Below, piece after piece: positions 23,436 to 36,282 of a stretch of DNA of 64,000 nt. Position numbers and translations under genes: made by a program. The stretch is from the NCBI GenBank assembly GCA_947471745.1, contig CANJKZ010000424.1, positions 124,001 to 188,000 on the forward strand. Reading direction: 5' to 3'. How positions within the stretch are numbered: position 1 is the stretch's first letter; every line of letters begins with the position of its first letter. The notes beneath the pieces were generated by a model. That model was not told where the DNA came from, searched no databases, and was given only the letters and a program-made list of their open reading frames with translations. This DNA is from Closterium sp. Naga37s-1 (taxonomy: Eukaryota; Streptophyta; Zygnematophyceae; Desmidiales; Closteriaceae).

Positions 23436-26400
23436 CTTGGTATTAGAGCCTACGATCTCTTCTCGGACCGCACCCACACCTTCGCTTCCCCACTATCTCA
23501 ATTTTTTGGGGGGGGTAGACGTCTCTCAGCGACACAGCACCGCCGCTCGTAGTGCTCTCTCGTAAGCACGCACGGCCACGACAAAGGCTCTCGCCGAGCT
23601 TGCCCGACACCCCCGCCATGGCCGAATTCACTCTCGCGACTCTAACGTAGGAGCAACTCGACCGTCTCGTGCGCCAAGTTGAGGAGTCGGCGCTCGAAAT
23701 TGCGACGCTCACGGCGGAACGTGACTCCGCGCGTCAGCAATCCACGGTGAATACTCCAGCGCCACCACACGCACCTGCAAATGCACCTGCACAATCGGAG
23801 GAGCCGATCATCATTTCATCAGGCACACCGACACAGAATGACAGCGTGGGACAACGCTCAGGCGCAGCCAGTGATGGCGCCGCCCACTCGATGCCTGGCA
23901 TGGAAAGGATCAGGGTCGCGCCAAGCCCGCGGGAGCCTCGCGAAGCCCGTCGGCACGTGGAATTTGCAGCGACAAGCGGCGACCACGCCATCATGGCGCC
24001 AATGCCACTCAAGCCGCAGCGCCCGCCCTGTTTCGACCCGAGCCAGCGTGGAGGTCCGACGGTTCAGTCGTGGGTCTTCACGATGAACGTATTCTTCGAC
24101 GCAAATTATGTCGAGTCGGACGTAGCGAAGATTAGATACGCCATCTCGCTGCTGAGGGGCCCTGCCATGGACTGGTGGCGATTCATCGTGACGTCGCCAC
24201 TCGCCTACGAGCCACCGTCGCAAGAGGAAGGGCCCGCGGGTCCAGCCGTCACATGGAGCTCATTCTGCGAAACCGCCCAGTACAGCATGTGGGATGCGTG
24301 GTGCGCAGGGCTTCGGACGCGCTTTGAGCCAATCGCGGCTTCTATTTCGGCGCGTCAGAAACTGCGTACTTGGCGGCAGCTTGGGTCGGTCCAAGACTAT
24401 ACGAGCGGTTTTCTCGCATTATGCGAGCAAGTCAGCTACATGCACGAAGCGGAGCGGGTGGACCGTTACGTCGGAGGGCTGAAGCTGGACATCTCGCACG
24501 AAAGCATGCTACGCGGACTCTCGAATTTCAACGAGATTCTCGCGCTCCGCCAAGAAAATCGACATTTTGCGCCGTCCGAGACCGGGGTCCTACTACGGAC
24601 ATCGCCCTCGGGGACCGATCGAGCACGCCACCGTACATGCCGTTGCGACAAATGCAGTTGCCGCGCCGTTTAAGGGGCGCTGCTTTGCTTGCAACAGGCC
24701 GGGCCATCGCAAGGGTGAGTGCCCAGAGGAGCTGAGGCGCCGCGGAGCAGAGCAGGGGAGGGAGTCTCCAAGGCAGGGAAACGCCAGCAGTCAGTAGGAA
24801 TCGGGCCAACTACTGACGAGACTGCCTGCTCGCCCAACCCCATCGACCCTCACCGAGTCACAGTACCGATTCATGCTATCGATCGGGCTCGGACGAATAA
24901 GGAGGGTACAGCATCGGATTGCCCAGTACTGATCCACGGGAAAATACAGGGAGCAGCAGTGAAGATTTTTATCGACGGAGGAGCAAGTAACATTTTAGTT
25001 AATACCGCAACCGCACGGAAACTGCAACTGACACTTAGCCGGTGTTTACCAGAGATAGATGCACGCTTAGTTGATGGCACGCCACTGGCCATACGGGAAA
25101 AGGTGGAGAGAGTCAAAGTCCGCTGCGGGGGGAATTTTGGGTTTACACAGGAAATGGTCGCGACGACACTGGATGGGCACGACATTTTACTGGGATGTGA
25201 TTGGCTGCGACGGTATAACCCGCGAATTGACTGGACGACGGGTAGCTGCACTGTGCGAAGTAGCGGTAACTGGGTCGAACTACCTTGCTGGCAGTCGCCT
25301 GAATCTTCAACGGTACACGTCAACGCCGTCACCATGAAACGGGTTGTCGCCGCTGGAGCTGACGTGTACGCATTAGACATTGCAGTGGTAGAAGAAGCAG
25401 AGCAACCGAGTGATTTCAAAAAACTGCTGGCAGCGGTACCGCCCGAACTACATGAACTGCTGAAACGATACCCGGGGATTTTTCCTGACGATTTGCCGGA
25501 GGGACTGCCACCTCAGCGAGCACATGACCACCGAATAGAATTAGAACCGGGGGCACAGCCAACCGTACAGCGCCATTTTAGACTGACACAGCCCGAGCTC
25601 GACGAACTGAGGAAGCAGTTAGATTACCTGTTAGAGAAGAAATTCATCCAACCGAGTTCGTCACCGTTCGCCGCACCGATACTGTTCACGCCAAAAAAAG
25701 ACGGAAAATTTCGCATGTGCATCGATTACACAGCGCTCAACAGGGTAACAGTCAAGTCGCGGTATCCCATTCCCCGCGCCGACGAACTGATGGACCAACT
25801 GCGAACAGCACGGGTTTTTTTGAAAATAGATTTGCGGGGGGGTTACCATCAGATTAGAGTCGAGCCATCGGACTGCACCAAAACAGCTTTTCGGACTAGA
25901 TACGGGTCATTCGAGTACACTAAACACGAAGTTTTAAGGCCGCTTTTAGATAAATGCGTGATAGTTTACCTCGACGACATCCTCGTCTACAGTCGTGACA
26001 AGCAGCAGCACTTAGCTGAACAGGAAGCAATATTTAAAATTTTAGACGAGCATCGGCTCCTGACCAAGGGTTCCAAGTGCGAGTTTTTTCAGGACAGGCT
26101 AGAGTTTTTGGGGCACGTCATTTCGGAGGCTGGAGTCGAAATTGACCCGAAGAAGTTGGACACGGTAAAAGCCTGGCACCCCCCGACGAATATCACGAAA
26201 CTGCAAAGCTTTGTAGGGTTCGTCAATTACGTGCGTCGGTTCGTCCCCGACATGGCAGGGTTAACTGCGCCGCTGACGGACTTGCTACGGAAGGGGGTCG
26301 CTTTTACGTGGGGGAGAAAGAGCATGCTGCCTTCTCTGCCCTGAAAAATATTATCTGTTCACTGCCCGTACTGCGCATCGCCGACCCACACCGCCCATTC

Positions 26401-27284
26401 GAAGTAGTTACAGACGCAAGCGACATCGCCATCGGAGCAGTACTGCTACAGGATTTCGGCAACGGCCTACAGCCCATCGCATACGAGTCACGAAAACTGC
26501 ATCCGCCCGAGAAAAATTACCCGATACACGACCGCGAAATGCTTGCGATCGTGCGCTTTCAAAGTGTGGCGCTGTTACTTGACCGGCGCAGACGTGACAG
26601 TACGGACAGACCATAAATCACTACAGTACCTCCGCGCACAGCCACACCTCAACCCACGACAGATTCGCTGGCTCGATTTCCTCGAGTCAAACTTCCACTA
26701 TACAGTTACCTACAAAAAAGGGGCATCGAACATCGCCGACGCACTGACCCGCCCCACTGCCCAGCTCCACGCAATACTACTCGCCCAGACCAGCCCACTA
26801 CTGACAGGCCTATTTACCCACGGGTACCAAACGGATCCATTCTTCACAGGAGGAAATTCGCAGCAGTTCGCAGCAGCAAAGGGAGTGTATTACGTAAAAG
26901 CCGGGACCGACCGCATCTGGGTACCAGGGTATACACTGCTACGGGAATTACTGTTACAGGAAGCACACGACGGAGTTACCTCGGGGCATTTTGGAGTAGG
27001 AAAAACACGGCAGCAGCTGCAGCGGTATTATTACTGGCCCGAAATGTTGACCGACGGTCAACGACACGTGGCATCATGTCCCACTTGCCAGATCATGAAG
27101 TCATCACGGAAGCGGCTGGCAGGACAGTTGCAGCCGATACCACCCCAAGAGTGTGCTTGGCAGTAGGTGACGATGGACTTCGTCACGGGGTTACCGGCCG
27201 GAGCGAGTGGGAACGACGCGATCCTGGTCGTCGTCGATCGACTGACGAAAATGGCACACTTCGCAGCCTGCAAGAAATCAATCA

Positions 27285-27403
27285 TGTGAGAATAATAACA
27301 AGGAATGAATGAACTAGCAAGCAGCTGGGTACAAGTATGAAAACCTAAAAGAGTTGTACCCCATATTGTCTACCCCACTACAGCCTACAAAATAGTTTTG
27401 ACA
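27285..27403 (-). repeat. 3' LTR of Copia element H (119 bp)
   Basis: It has TG...CA ends and four differences by eye from the copy at 32776-32894. It is followed on the right by the family polypurine tract (CACCCCCAT on the plus strand). Confidence 0.87.
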
Positions 27404-27465
27404 CACCCCCATAGGCAAAGTGGGGGACAAGCAAGAGAACAAGGCAAGGTCAAGCTCAGGGTGGA

Positions 27466-30400
27466 TCACAACCATACCGAGCCGAGAACAAAAGATGAGC
27501 GGGTAGACCGCCACGAAACAGAGCCGGAACCAAGGCTGAAGGTGTAACCCTGTGACGACCGCTGCGTAGCCAAGTCGTCAACCCAAGAAGCGTCTGCGTA
27601 ACCAGTGAGGACAACTCGAGCCCGTCCTCCAAGCACGAGCCCCATGCCCGACGTACTGCACAAGTAGCGCAACACCCTCTTAGCTGCAGCCATGTGCTCT
27701 GGTCGGTGTCTCCCAAGAGCAACATAGCGTGCCAAGATGCTAAGAGGGTATGCCAGGTCAGGTCGAGTGCAGGTCATCAGGTACATGAGCCAGCCAACAA
27801 GCTCTGGGTACGGGCCACTCGGCTCTACGGACTCATCCGAAGGCAGAGCTGAGAGCGAGTGGCGAGTAGACAGAGGAGTGGCCTGAGGCGTGAAGTACGT
27901 GAAGTTGAAGTGCTGAAAGACTTGCTGCACCATGTGTGACTGAGTCAAGGTAATGGTGCGCCGTGCTCTGTCCCGAGTGATCTGCAAGCCAAGACAGCTG
28001 CGCAGTTCACCCAGGTCTGTGCACGTGTGTCTCTTCTGCAGCTCCGACTTCACGTGGGCGAGTCCCTCAGTGTCTGCAGTGGCAAAGACCAAGTCGTCGA
28101 CGTACACGAGGATGTAGAACGGCGGCAGCGAAGTGTCGGTGCGTAGAAACAGCGACGGGTCAGCAGTAGTCCTCAGTGTGTCGTGCCACTAGCAGCACGA
28201 CTCCAGCGCCAAGCAAACCACTCACGCAGCTGTTGTGGAGAGAGGGGCTCCCACCGGGACGAAGCACCCGAAGGACCTCCAGGCTCAGCACCGCCAGACT
28301 CCACACGAGTAGGCCCAGCACCCTCAGGCTCCGCACCCCCAGACTCAGCAACCCCAGGCTCAGCACCCCCAGACTCAGCACCCCCAGGCTCAGCACCCCC
28401 AGACTCAGCACCCCCAGGCTCAGCACCCCCAGACTCAGCACCCCCAGGCTCAGCACCCCCAGGCTCCGCACGCTCAGGCTCAGCACCCCCAGACCCAGCA
28501 CCCACAGGCTCAGTACCCCTAGCAGCACCAGAGTCAACAGCTACCTCGACAGGCTCGACTGCGTCTACCTGGGACACACCTGAGGGGGCAGGACCCTGAG
28601 GGGGTAGGGGGTCTACCGGGGGAGGACCTGGCGCGAGGAAGAGCGGCGGGGGGGGGGAGGGGGGCAGTGCGGTAGGGGAAGAGACGGTAGTAAGGAACCG
28701 ACTCGTCAAACGTACAGGCTCAGCACCCCCAGACCCAGCACCCACAGGCTCAGTACCCCTAGCAGCACCAGAGTCAACAGCTATCTCGACAGGCTCGACT
28801 GCGTCTACCTGGGACACACCTGAGGGGGCAGGACCCTGAGGGGGTAGGGGGTCTACCGGGGGAGGACCTGGCACGAGGAAGAGCGGCGGGGGGGGGAGGG
28901 GGGCAGTGCGGTAGGGGAAGAGACGGTAGAGGACAGAACACGGCGCGAGGTGGGGTGGTAAAACTGCCAACCAGGCGCGTCAGGGGGGAAGCCAAGGAAG
29001 ACGCAGGGAACAGCACGGGAGGATAGCTTGTCCGCAGACAAGTCGCGGACGAAAGCTCGAGATCCCCAGACACGGAACGCAGACGCATCACCAACCGTCC
29101 CCGTCCACCGCAGAGTAGGTGTGGTCTCCGGCATGGAGACCCGGGGCTGGAGGTTGAGCTGATGCGCCGCGTACTGAACCGCGAACGGCCACAGAAAATT
29201 GGGAGCAGCCGCATGGATCAAGGACGTACGAGCGACATCCATGACCATGCCAATGCGGCGCTCAGCAATCCCATTTTGCTGCGGAGAGGCCGGAAGTGTG
29301 AACGTCTAGCGGATGCCCTCCGCACGACAGAAGGCTCGCAGAAGGTCGGAGGAAAACTCTCCACCTCTGTCGGAGTGCAGACGCAGAACAGGAAGGTCTG
29401 AGCCGAAACTCTCGCTGAGCTGACGACGGGCAGCGCGGATCCAGTCGATCAGCACCTCAGTGACCTCACCCTTGTGGCGCAAGGGGAAGACTGTGGTGTA
29501 ACGCGAGTAGTCGTCAACGACCAACAGGAAGTAGCGCTCGTGACCCTGGCCACGGACGCGGGCTCGGTCCCACACGTCCATGTGAAGCGTCTGCAGGGGA
29601 GCCTCCGTCGGAGGGAACTCGGAGGAGTGAGGAGCGGCGTGCTGCCGCCCCTTGACACAAGGAACGCAGGTAGGGGCAGGCCCCGGGGGAAGGGGAGGGA
29701 GAGACCGGGGAAGACCAATGACAAGGACACGGGAGGCCATGCCTCGGAGGCGAGGCAAGGAGGGGTGACCAAGGCGGTGCTGCCAGAGGAGAGTTTGGTG
29801 AGACAGGAGGCGACACGAGCAGGGGGCAGACTCAGGACCTGACCGGGACGCTGCAGCAAACACCTGACCCGACGCAGCTACCTGACCAGACTCAGCAACC
29901 GGAGGAGACACGGTAGTCAGTGTGTACAGACTCGACCCAGGCTGACGGGAGAACGTGGCCAGGTGCCGGCCCCTCCGAGTACACGAACAGTGGGTCACCC
30001 GCTGACCTCCAGGAGTGAACTGGTAAACCCACGCATCCTGAAATTCAGCTCCACTCACCAAGTTTGTGGAGAACGAGGGGAGGTGGAGGCCAGACAGAGA
30101 GCCAGACGGGACCGCCGGACATGGCAGAACCGTGGAGGAGTGTGCAAGGACCGGACCCCCAGAGGGGTCAGCCAGAGAGACTGCCACTGGCCGACTGAGT
30201 GGCGAGAGTGTGGTGCAGTCGCGAAAGAAGGAGCGGGAAGCACCTGAGTCAAGGGTGAAAGTGTGCAAGGCCGCAGCAGGCGCAGTACCAGAGAGAGCAG
30301 ACGCACCAGCACCTGGAGCAGTGGACTCACTAGCGCCTAGAGCAGCAGCCTCACCGGCACCTGGAGCAGGAGACGCACCAGCACCTAGAGCAGCAGCCTC

Positions 30401-31200
30401 ACCAGCACCTAGAGCAGCAAACTCGATACTTGGGTCAGGCGGCACACACAGGTAACAGGCACCCTCAGCACTACTAGGCAATGCATACATGGCAGTGAGG
30501 ATAGCATCATAGTCAAGAGCAAAGATATCTACCCTCTGCCTAAACAGCTCCAGCCAGGAGGGGAGCTCAGCGTCGTCGCCAAACTCTGTACGCCAGGCGT
30601 CGCTCAGAGTGGCGAAGCAGCAAGACTCTGTATGACCAACCATCCCGCAAGGCTGACCAGCCCGAGCACCGGTGCGAATGACGTACGGGCAGCGTGCAGT
30701 ACTCCGTGACCCTCTACTCTGAGCGTACCACTCACGAAGCTACTGGGGCGAAAGGACCGCGCGCAGACGCCGCTGCAGCTGCACCTGGTCACTACAAGAA
30801 GCTCCCGAATGACCCGCCCCAGGGCGACTCCCACCACGGCCACCCCTACAACCCCAACTAGCGTACCACTCACGAAGTTGCTGGGCCGTGAGGGACTCAC
30901 GCGGACGTCGCTGGAGCTGCATCTGGCACCCGCCAGGAGCAGCACTAGCAGTTGTAGCCGCAGTAGCAGCAGTAACAGCAGTAGCAGCAGTAGCAGCGTG
31001 GCCACCCCTAAAACCCCAACTAGCGTACCACTCACGAAGCTGCTGGGGCGTGAGGGACTCACGCGGACGTCGCTGGAGCTGCATCTGGCCACCGCCAGGA
31101 GCTGCAGTAGCATTAGTAGTAGTAGCAGCAGCAGTAGCAGCAGAAACAGCAGTAGCAGCACGGGCAGGGCAGTGTGGCTCGGTAGAGCAGGGCTGCACAG
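27466..31200 (-). pseudogene. Copia gag-pol remnant of element H
   Basis: From right to left: gag C-terminal part with repeated PQQLREWYA motifs (about 30740-31190), a Cys knuckle, protease with TLDSGASRSFF (about 30220-30260), GAG-pre-integrase (about 29750-29790), integrase with HSDRGGEFSS (about 29350-29380), a Gly/Glu/Pro-rich linker (about 28270-28560), and part of RT and RNase H (about 27466-28170). Like element A it shows no N-terminal gag domain of the MATPSV type. About five or more breaks. Confidence 0.8.
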
Positions 31201-31439
31201 CCCGGCAGCACGACTCGGCTCGGCTGGGCGGCTCGGCACCGCTGAGCGGCTCGGCTCAGCTGGGCGGCGCGGCTCGGCTGGCAGGCAGGCACGGCGAGTA
31301 GGCAGGCAGGCCGGCGCGGCAGCGTGCTAGTAAGGCAGGCGCGCGGGAAGCGCGGGTAGGGCAAGTGCTCACCAGTGGCGGGAAGGGCAGTCGCTTGCAG
31401 GGCGAGCAGGGTAGGCGCACGACGGCGGCGACGGCGGGG

Positions 31440-32520
31440 CCGCGTCAGCTGCAGGGCGGGGCCGCAACAGCGGCAGGGGGCTTCGCGGCAGCTGCTGCAG
31501 GGCGGGGCCGCGACGGCAGCAGGGGGCTCCACGGCAGCTGCTGCAGGGCGGGGCCGCGACTGTTGCAGGCGGCTCCGCGGCAGCTGCTGTAGGGCGGGGC
31601 CGCGACGGCGGCAGGGGGCTCCGCGGCAGCTGCTGCAGGGCAGGGCCGCGACTGCTGCAAGGGGCTCCGAGGCAGCTGCTGCAGGGGGCGCCGCGACGAG
31701 CAGGGGCGACGCCCCGGGGGCGCCGCGACGAGATGGGACGGCGCCCAGGGGGCGCCGCGACGAGCAAGGGCGACGCCCCGGGGGCGCCGCGACGAGCAGG
31801 GACGGCGCCCCGGGGGCGCCGCGACGAGCAGGGAAGGCGCCCAGGGGGGGCGCCGCGACGAGCAGGGGCGACGCCCAGGGGGCGCCGCGACGAGCAGGAA
31901 CGGCGCCCAGGGGGCGCCGCGACGAGCAGGGGCGACGCCCCGGGGGCGCCGCGACTAGCAGGGACGGCGCCCAGGGGGCGCCGCGACGAGCAGGGGCAAC
32001 GCTCAGGGGGCGTCGCGACGAGCAGGGACGGCGCCCCGGGGGCGCCGCGACGAGCAGGGAAGGCGCCCAGGGGGGGCGCCGCGACGAGCAGGAACGGCGC
32101 CCATGGGGCGCCGCGACGAGAAGGGGCGACGCCCCGGGGGCGCCGCGACTAGCAGGGACGGCGCCCAGGGGGCGCCGCGACGAGCAGGGCCGACGCTCAG
32201 GGGGCGCCGCGACGAGCAGGGACGGCGCCCAGGGGGCGCCGCGACGAGCAGGGGCGACGCCCCGGGGGCGCCGCGACGAGCAAGGACGGCGCCCAGGGGG
32301 CGCCGCGGCGAGGACGGCGCCCAGGGGGCGCCGCGACGAGCAGGGACGGTGCCCCGGGGGCGCCACGACGAGCAGGGACGGCGCCAAGGGGGCACCGCGA
32401 CGAGCAGGGGCGACGCCCCGGGGGCGCCGCGACGAGCAGGGACGGCGCCCAGGGGGTGCCGCGACGAGCAGGGACGGTGCCCAGGGGGCGCCGCGACACG
32501 CGCGGCTCGACAGGGCAGTG
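31440..32520. repeat. GC-rich arrays in the leader of element H
   Basis: The left block (about 31440-31700) has units around CGGCAGCTGCTGCAGGGCGG of about 50-60 bp. The right block (about 31700-32500) has about 22 units of about 36 bp built on GGGGGCGCCGCGACGAGCAG. A TA dinucleotide run of about 20 bp follows at 32697-32716. All of it is non-coding leader. Confidence 0.85.
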
Positions 32521-32775
32521 CGCGGGCTGTAGAGGCAGCGCCCACGGGCTGCAGGGGCAACACGCGGCTCGACCGGGCGGCGCGCGGGCTGCAGAGGCAG
32601 CGCCCACGGGCTGCAGGAGCAGGCACGGCTGCAGGGGCAGCACGGTCGCAGAGGCAGCACGCGGGCTGCAAGGGCAGCGCGGCTGCAGGGGCAGCTATAT
32701 ATATATATATATATATCCAGTTAGGGCAGGGCGGAACGTTCGGTAGGCCCTAGGAACGATTCTGCTCAGATACCA

Positions 32776-32894
32776 TGTGAGAATAATAACGAGGAATGAA
32801 TGAACTAGCAAGCAGGTGGGTACAAGTATGAAAACCTAAAAGAGTTGTACCCCATATTGTCTACCCCACTACAGCCTACAATATAGTTCTGACA
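32776..32894 (-). repeat. 5' LTR of Copia element H (119 bp)
   Basis: It is adjacent to the primer site at 32762-32775 and to the AATCA duplication at 32895-32899. It is very similar to the 126-bp LTR of element A. Confidence 0.87.
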
Positions 32895-33879
32895 AATCAC
32901 AGCCGAAGATACAGCTCGCCTATTCATCACCACCGTCGTTCGACTGCACGGGATACCAGCAGCAATCATCAGCGACCAAGACACGAAATTCACCAGCAAC
33001 TTCTGGCGAAACCTGGGGCAGCAGTTCGGCACGCGACTACAGTTCAGTTCTTCGTACCGCCCCAAAACCGACGGACAGACAGAAAGAACAAATCAGACCA
33101 TGGGAGCAACTCATCCGAGCCACGTGCGACGACCCAACCACCTGGGAACAACAGCTGCCACTCATCGAGTTCGCGTACAACAACTCGCCTTCCGCCACGA
33201 CCCAATAGTCACCATTTTACCTGAATTACGGACAAGACCCAACAGTACCCATGACCCCGAATCCCGACAACCCAGTGCCACGAGCGCAACAGTTCGCCGA
33301 AATATTACAAGCAGCCCGGACCCGGGCAGCAGACGCAATTAAAAAATCGAACATCATTGCTAAACGCAACGCCAACCGCCACCGCCGACCTGTCACTTAC
33401 CAGCCCGACGACCTAGTCTTACTCGACACCCAGAACCTCCGCCTACCCGTTACTCCAAAACTCCGCCCTCGATATTGTGGGCCATTCCGCATCAGCCACA
33501 TGATCACACCCGTCACCGCCCATCTCCTCCTCCCTGCTGACTGGTACGTCAGCCCGTCCTTCCACGTCAGCCTGCTCCGCCCCTACGTACCATCCACCAG
33601 CCAACTGCCCCGCAACCGCCCAGCCAGCATGACACGACCGCCGACCGAGCCAATCATCACACCCGAAAAGATTTTGAGCCACCGAGTTCGTGACCCATGA
33701 GGAGCTCGAAGGATCGAATTCCTGATCCGCTAGAGAGACCGTACACCCACCGAAGACAACTGGGTTCCCCTGGACAGAATCGACAACCACCCCGTCCTCA
33801 CCGAGTATCTGCGCAGCCGAAATTTTCGGGATGTACACGCACTTTCACAAAAGAGGGCCTCCTTAAGGGGGGGGGGTAG

Positions 33880-34060
33880 TGTAAGGAAAATTCCTTTTCC
33901 TTACTTCGCGTCCCTGCTCAGCGCGTACACCACTGTAGCACCACAGTCAGCACCGTAACCACTGTAGTTTCGCTATATATTCTTCGCTCATGCCTTCGCT
34001 CATTCTACTCTTGCTTCGATAGTGCAATTCTCGTTCGATCACTCAATTGCACTCGTAACA
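33880..34060 (+). repeat. 3' LTR of Gypsy element G (181 bp)
   Basis: It starts TGTAAGGAAAATTCC and ends CTCGTAACA. It is shorter than the 5' LTR by one central block, so the two differ by an indel plus scattered changes. Confidence 0.8.
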
Positions 34061-35042
34061 GTGGTCCACTTCGGAACTCGTCTGATGGCTGAAAAACGAA
34101 AAACACAGAACTTATAACTTTCCAAAACAATGCAAAAAAACTTGAGTAATCAAGCTGGACCCAACTAGAACGGGGGGGTCACTATTTTAGCTACGGGCTT
34201 TAATAATGGTGGGAGATACACCGACAATGGAAGTTGAAAATACGCTGAAATTAACATGGTAATGAACTTGAAGGTAACACGGCCTTGGGAATGCATGGCT
34301 GAGCCTGATGCTTGTTGCCTGATAACTGGAGAGACCGAGGTCAGCATAAATTACCAGACTTCCATTTCGAATGTTAAAGCCGATACTGTTAAGAAGATCA
34401 GAACTCGGCGTGCATTGTAGCGAGGACGTTGACTTGTTCAAGCTCGTCAGAATCCATGGCCGCCAGATGGCGGAGAAGGCGGAGAGCATTGCAGGCAAGG
34501 CTTTCGTGGTGTGTGATGGACCCGATAGAGCTGTTACAATCCTCGCCGTGGTGTGATCCTTCACAATCCGGTGTGTTTTATGGAGTGCTTGTAATGATGT
34601 ATTGAGCCCATATGTAAGGCGTTTTTCAGTTTTACACATCTGATTCCACCGCGTTGATGGGCTAAACTTTTCTTTGCCAACATTCCATTCCTCTTCACTT
34701 CTCCACGAACCAAGCCACTCCAACGCGTTCCTCCTCACAACACTCCCATTTGTGCGGGGTGAACTTGGGTCCGAGGGGTGGGAACACCCCCAGACCATTC
34801 CATCCGAACCGAGCCAGGGTCCGGACGTCAGTATGGTTACGGGTTTCGCAAATGCTCGTGAGAGGACTGGCAGAATTTTGGCGATGTCGCCTCATCCGGA
34901 CCTTAGATAGTGACATGACAATGAATGGGCCCTTACTGTGAGGTGTCTGACTTTTCCTCCAATAAATCCTTGTGACGCGATTCTTCATCCCAGTCGTTTT
35001 TGCTTTCGCACACAGCCAGGAAACGCCCAATCGAAGCCCACG
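34061..35042. other. Unassigned DNA between Gypsy G and the EGF gene
   Basis: About 1 kb with no recognisable gene. A 203-codon minus-strand frame (34187-34798) has no motif or family resemblance I can support and shows no paired splice signals. The left edge abuts the 3' LTR of Gypsy G. Confidence 0.5.
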
Positions 35043-35225
35043 ATGGCGCCTAAAGCAACGCGTTCCCTGCAGCGGCTCCTGTCGCAGCGGTCGCACATGG
35101 CCAAGGCTTTGCCGCGCCCGTCGCGGGCTGCGTCCCGCCACAGAGGTCCCTCCAGCCTCGCACAGGAGCTCCGTGGAGCGGATGATGCGCCGCACGCTAG
35201 TAGGCTCGCTGCGATGAGCATTTAA
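35043..35225 (+). CDS. Small basic open frame, hypothetical
   Basis: A 60-codon frame starting MAPKATRSLQRLLSQRS and ending ...AAMSI before a TAA. It is rich in Arg, Ser and Ala and poor in acidic residues, which would suit an organelle presequence or the first exon of a larger gene. I recognise no domain. It ends about 215 bases before the EGF gene ATG and could also be part of that gene's 5' region. Coding status is uncertain. Confidence 0.25.
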   Translation: MAPKATRSLQRLLSQRSHMAKALPRPSRAASRHRGPSSLAQELRGADDAPHASRLAAMSI

Positions 35226-35237
35226 GCATCCGTGCCC

Positions 35238-35405
35238 GATCGTTCTCGTCACCTCTTCTGCTTTACACCAGTTAGCACCAATCACTCCTCTAGCACCTCT
35301 TTCTCTCGGGTTGCTCCGCTGCACACTCCTGCTCTACTCCGATCGTTCTCGTCACCTCTTTCTCTCGGGTTGCTCCGCTGCACACTCCTGCTCCACTCCT
35401 GCTCT
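35238..35405 (+). promoter_or_regulatory. Tandemly duplicated 5' flank of the EGF gene
   Basis: A segment starting GATCGTTCTCGTCACCTCTT and carrying TCGGGTTGCTCCGCTGCACA occurs at about 35238-35339 and again at about 35340-35405, just before the EGF gene ATG at 35440. The pyrimidine-rich sequence suits a promoter or 5' UTR. No TATA box is evident. Confidence 0.45.
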
Positions 35406-35439
35406 CGGATTGCTCGTGGCGATCAAGGTCGAAGAGCGA

Positions 35440-36187
35440 ATGGCGTCCGCCGGAATCAGCAGCATGGGGAATGGCAAGGCCGTGCGTGCGCTGCTCGCCA
35501 TCGTCGCCGTCATCGCCGGTACGCTCCGTCATTCGCTCCGCTCTCTCGCCCCGCGCTCTCATGCGCCATCGTGCTCACGCCGTCATGCGTTCAATGCACC
35601 ACTCGACAGCGCGCACACGCGATGGATGCCCAACGAACTCGCTCCTTCGTCCGTGCCCCTCCCATGCCACATGCCGCTCCCTTGCAGCGTGTCTCCCCCA
35701 GCCGTCGCAAGCAGCAGCAGCAGCGAGCGTGTCGGTCCCAGTGCCGATAGGCACGCCGATGACAATCAACGGGCGCACATTCAAATTCTCGCCGCGCCGC
35801 TGTGTCAACCTTCCCGCCATGTCGCCGTCTCAGAAGGCGCGGGTGGTGGTGCCGTGGCAGCAGGCGAGCATGTCTGGCAAGGCTATGTGCCGCGCGATCC
35901 GGTTCTTCCAGGATCCCGCGTGCAAAGGACAGACGTTGGACGTTTTCGCGAATGGCCAACAGAGGTGCGCCTTCCATTCTTGCTCGCCTTGCTTCCATGC
36001 TCCTATGCTTTCTTGATGCCGCTCGTTTGCTCCCCCACCTGACCAACGATCGTTGCACTCGCGGCGCCCTCCCTCCCCCTGTGTGCAGTGAGAAGCGCAT
36101 CTCCGGTGCACCGAGGTCCGCCCTCTGCCTCATAGGTGCGTGCGTCCCCTCTTGCCCTCTCCCGCACCCGCCTCTCGCGAGAAGCCG

Positions 36188-36282
<95 letters not shown>

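Larger units (their letters stand above)
27285..32894 (-). mobile_element. Copia element H, degenerate
   Basis: A 5.6-kb minus-strand Copia element with 119-bp LTRs (27285-27403 and 32776-32894), flanked by AATCA duplications (27280-27284 and 32895-32899). The primer site is TGGTATCTGAGCAG (32762-32775). It lies in the integrase of Gypsy G. The LTR pair differs at 4 of 119 positions by eye (about 3.4%), so H is older than C, D or F. The coding region is shorter than in D and has about five or more breaks. A block of about 240 bp around 28500-28920 is present twice in tandem. Confidence 0.88.
23618..33700 (+). pseudogene. Gypsy gag-pol remnant of element G
   Basis: Parts in order: gag core (about 23670-24600) with a W-x-F-x(3)-R-x-R-F pattern; CCHC knuckle CFACNRPGH (about 24690-24730); aspartic protease with FIDGGASN (about 24965-25000); reverse transcriptase with YLDDILVYS (about 25965-25995); RNase H with VTDASDIAIGAVLL (about 26400-26450); and an integrase zinc-binding HHCC region (about 26965-27100). 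After Copia H come an integrase catalytic region with TDGQTER and FAYNNS (about 32900-33200) and a C-terminal region (about 33250-33780) with chromodomain-like features. Several breaks are present, so it is a relic rather than an active copy. Confidence 0.8.
23093..34060 (+). mobile_element. Gypsy element G (chromovirus-like), split by Copia H
   Basis: It has a 5' LTR at 23093-23435 and a 3' LTR at 33880-34060. A primer site TGGTATTAGAGCC lies at 23438-23450, and a polypurine tract CCTTAAGGGGGGGGGG precedes the 3' LTR. Between them are gag, a CCHC knuckle, protease, RT, RNase H and integrase, with Copia H inserted in the integrase. A C-terminal region after integrase resembles a chromodomain, which would place it among chromoviruses. 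It is a broken copy with several breaks (at least five), and LTRs of unequal length also indicate greater age. I found no matching target duplication. Confidence 0.85.

Noticed and set aside
34187-34798. 203-codon minus-strand frame
   Set aside because: No domain, no homology I can name, and no supporting splice or start context; not listed as a gene.
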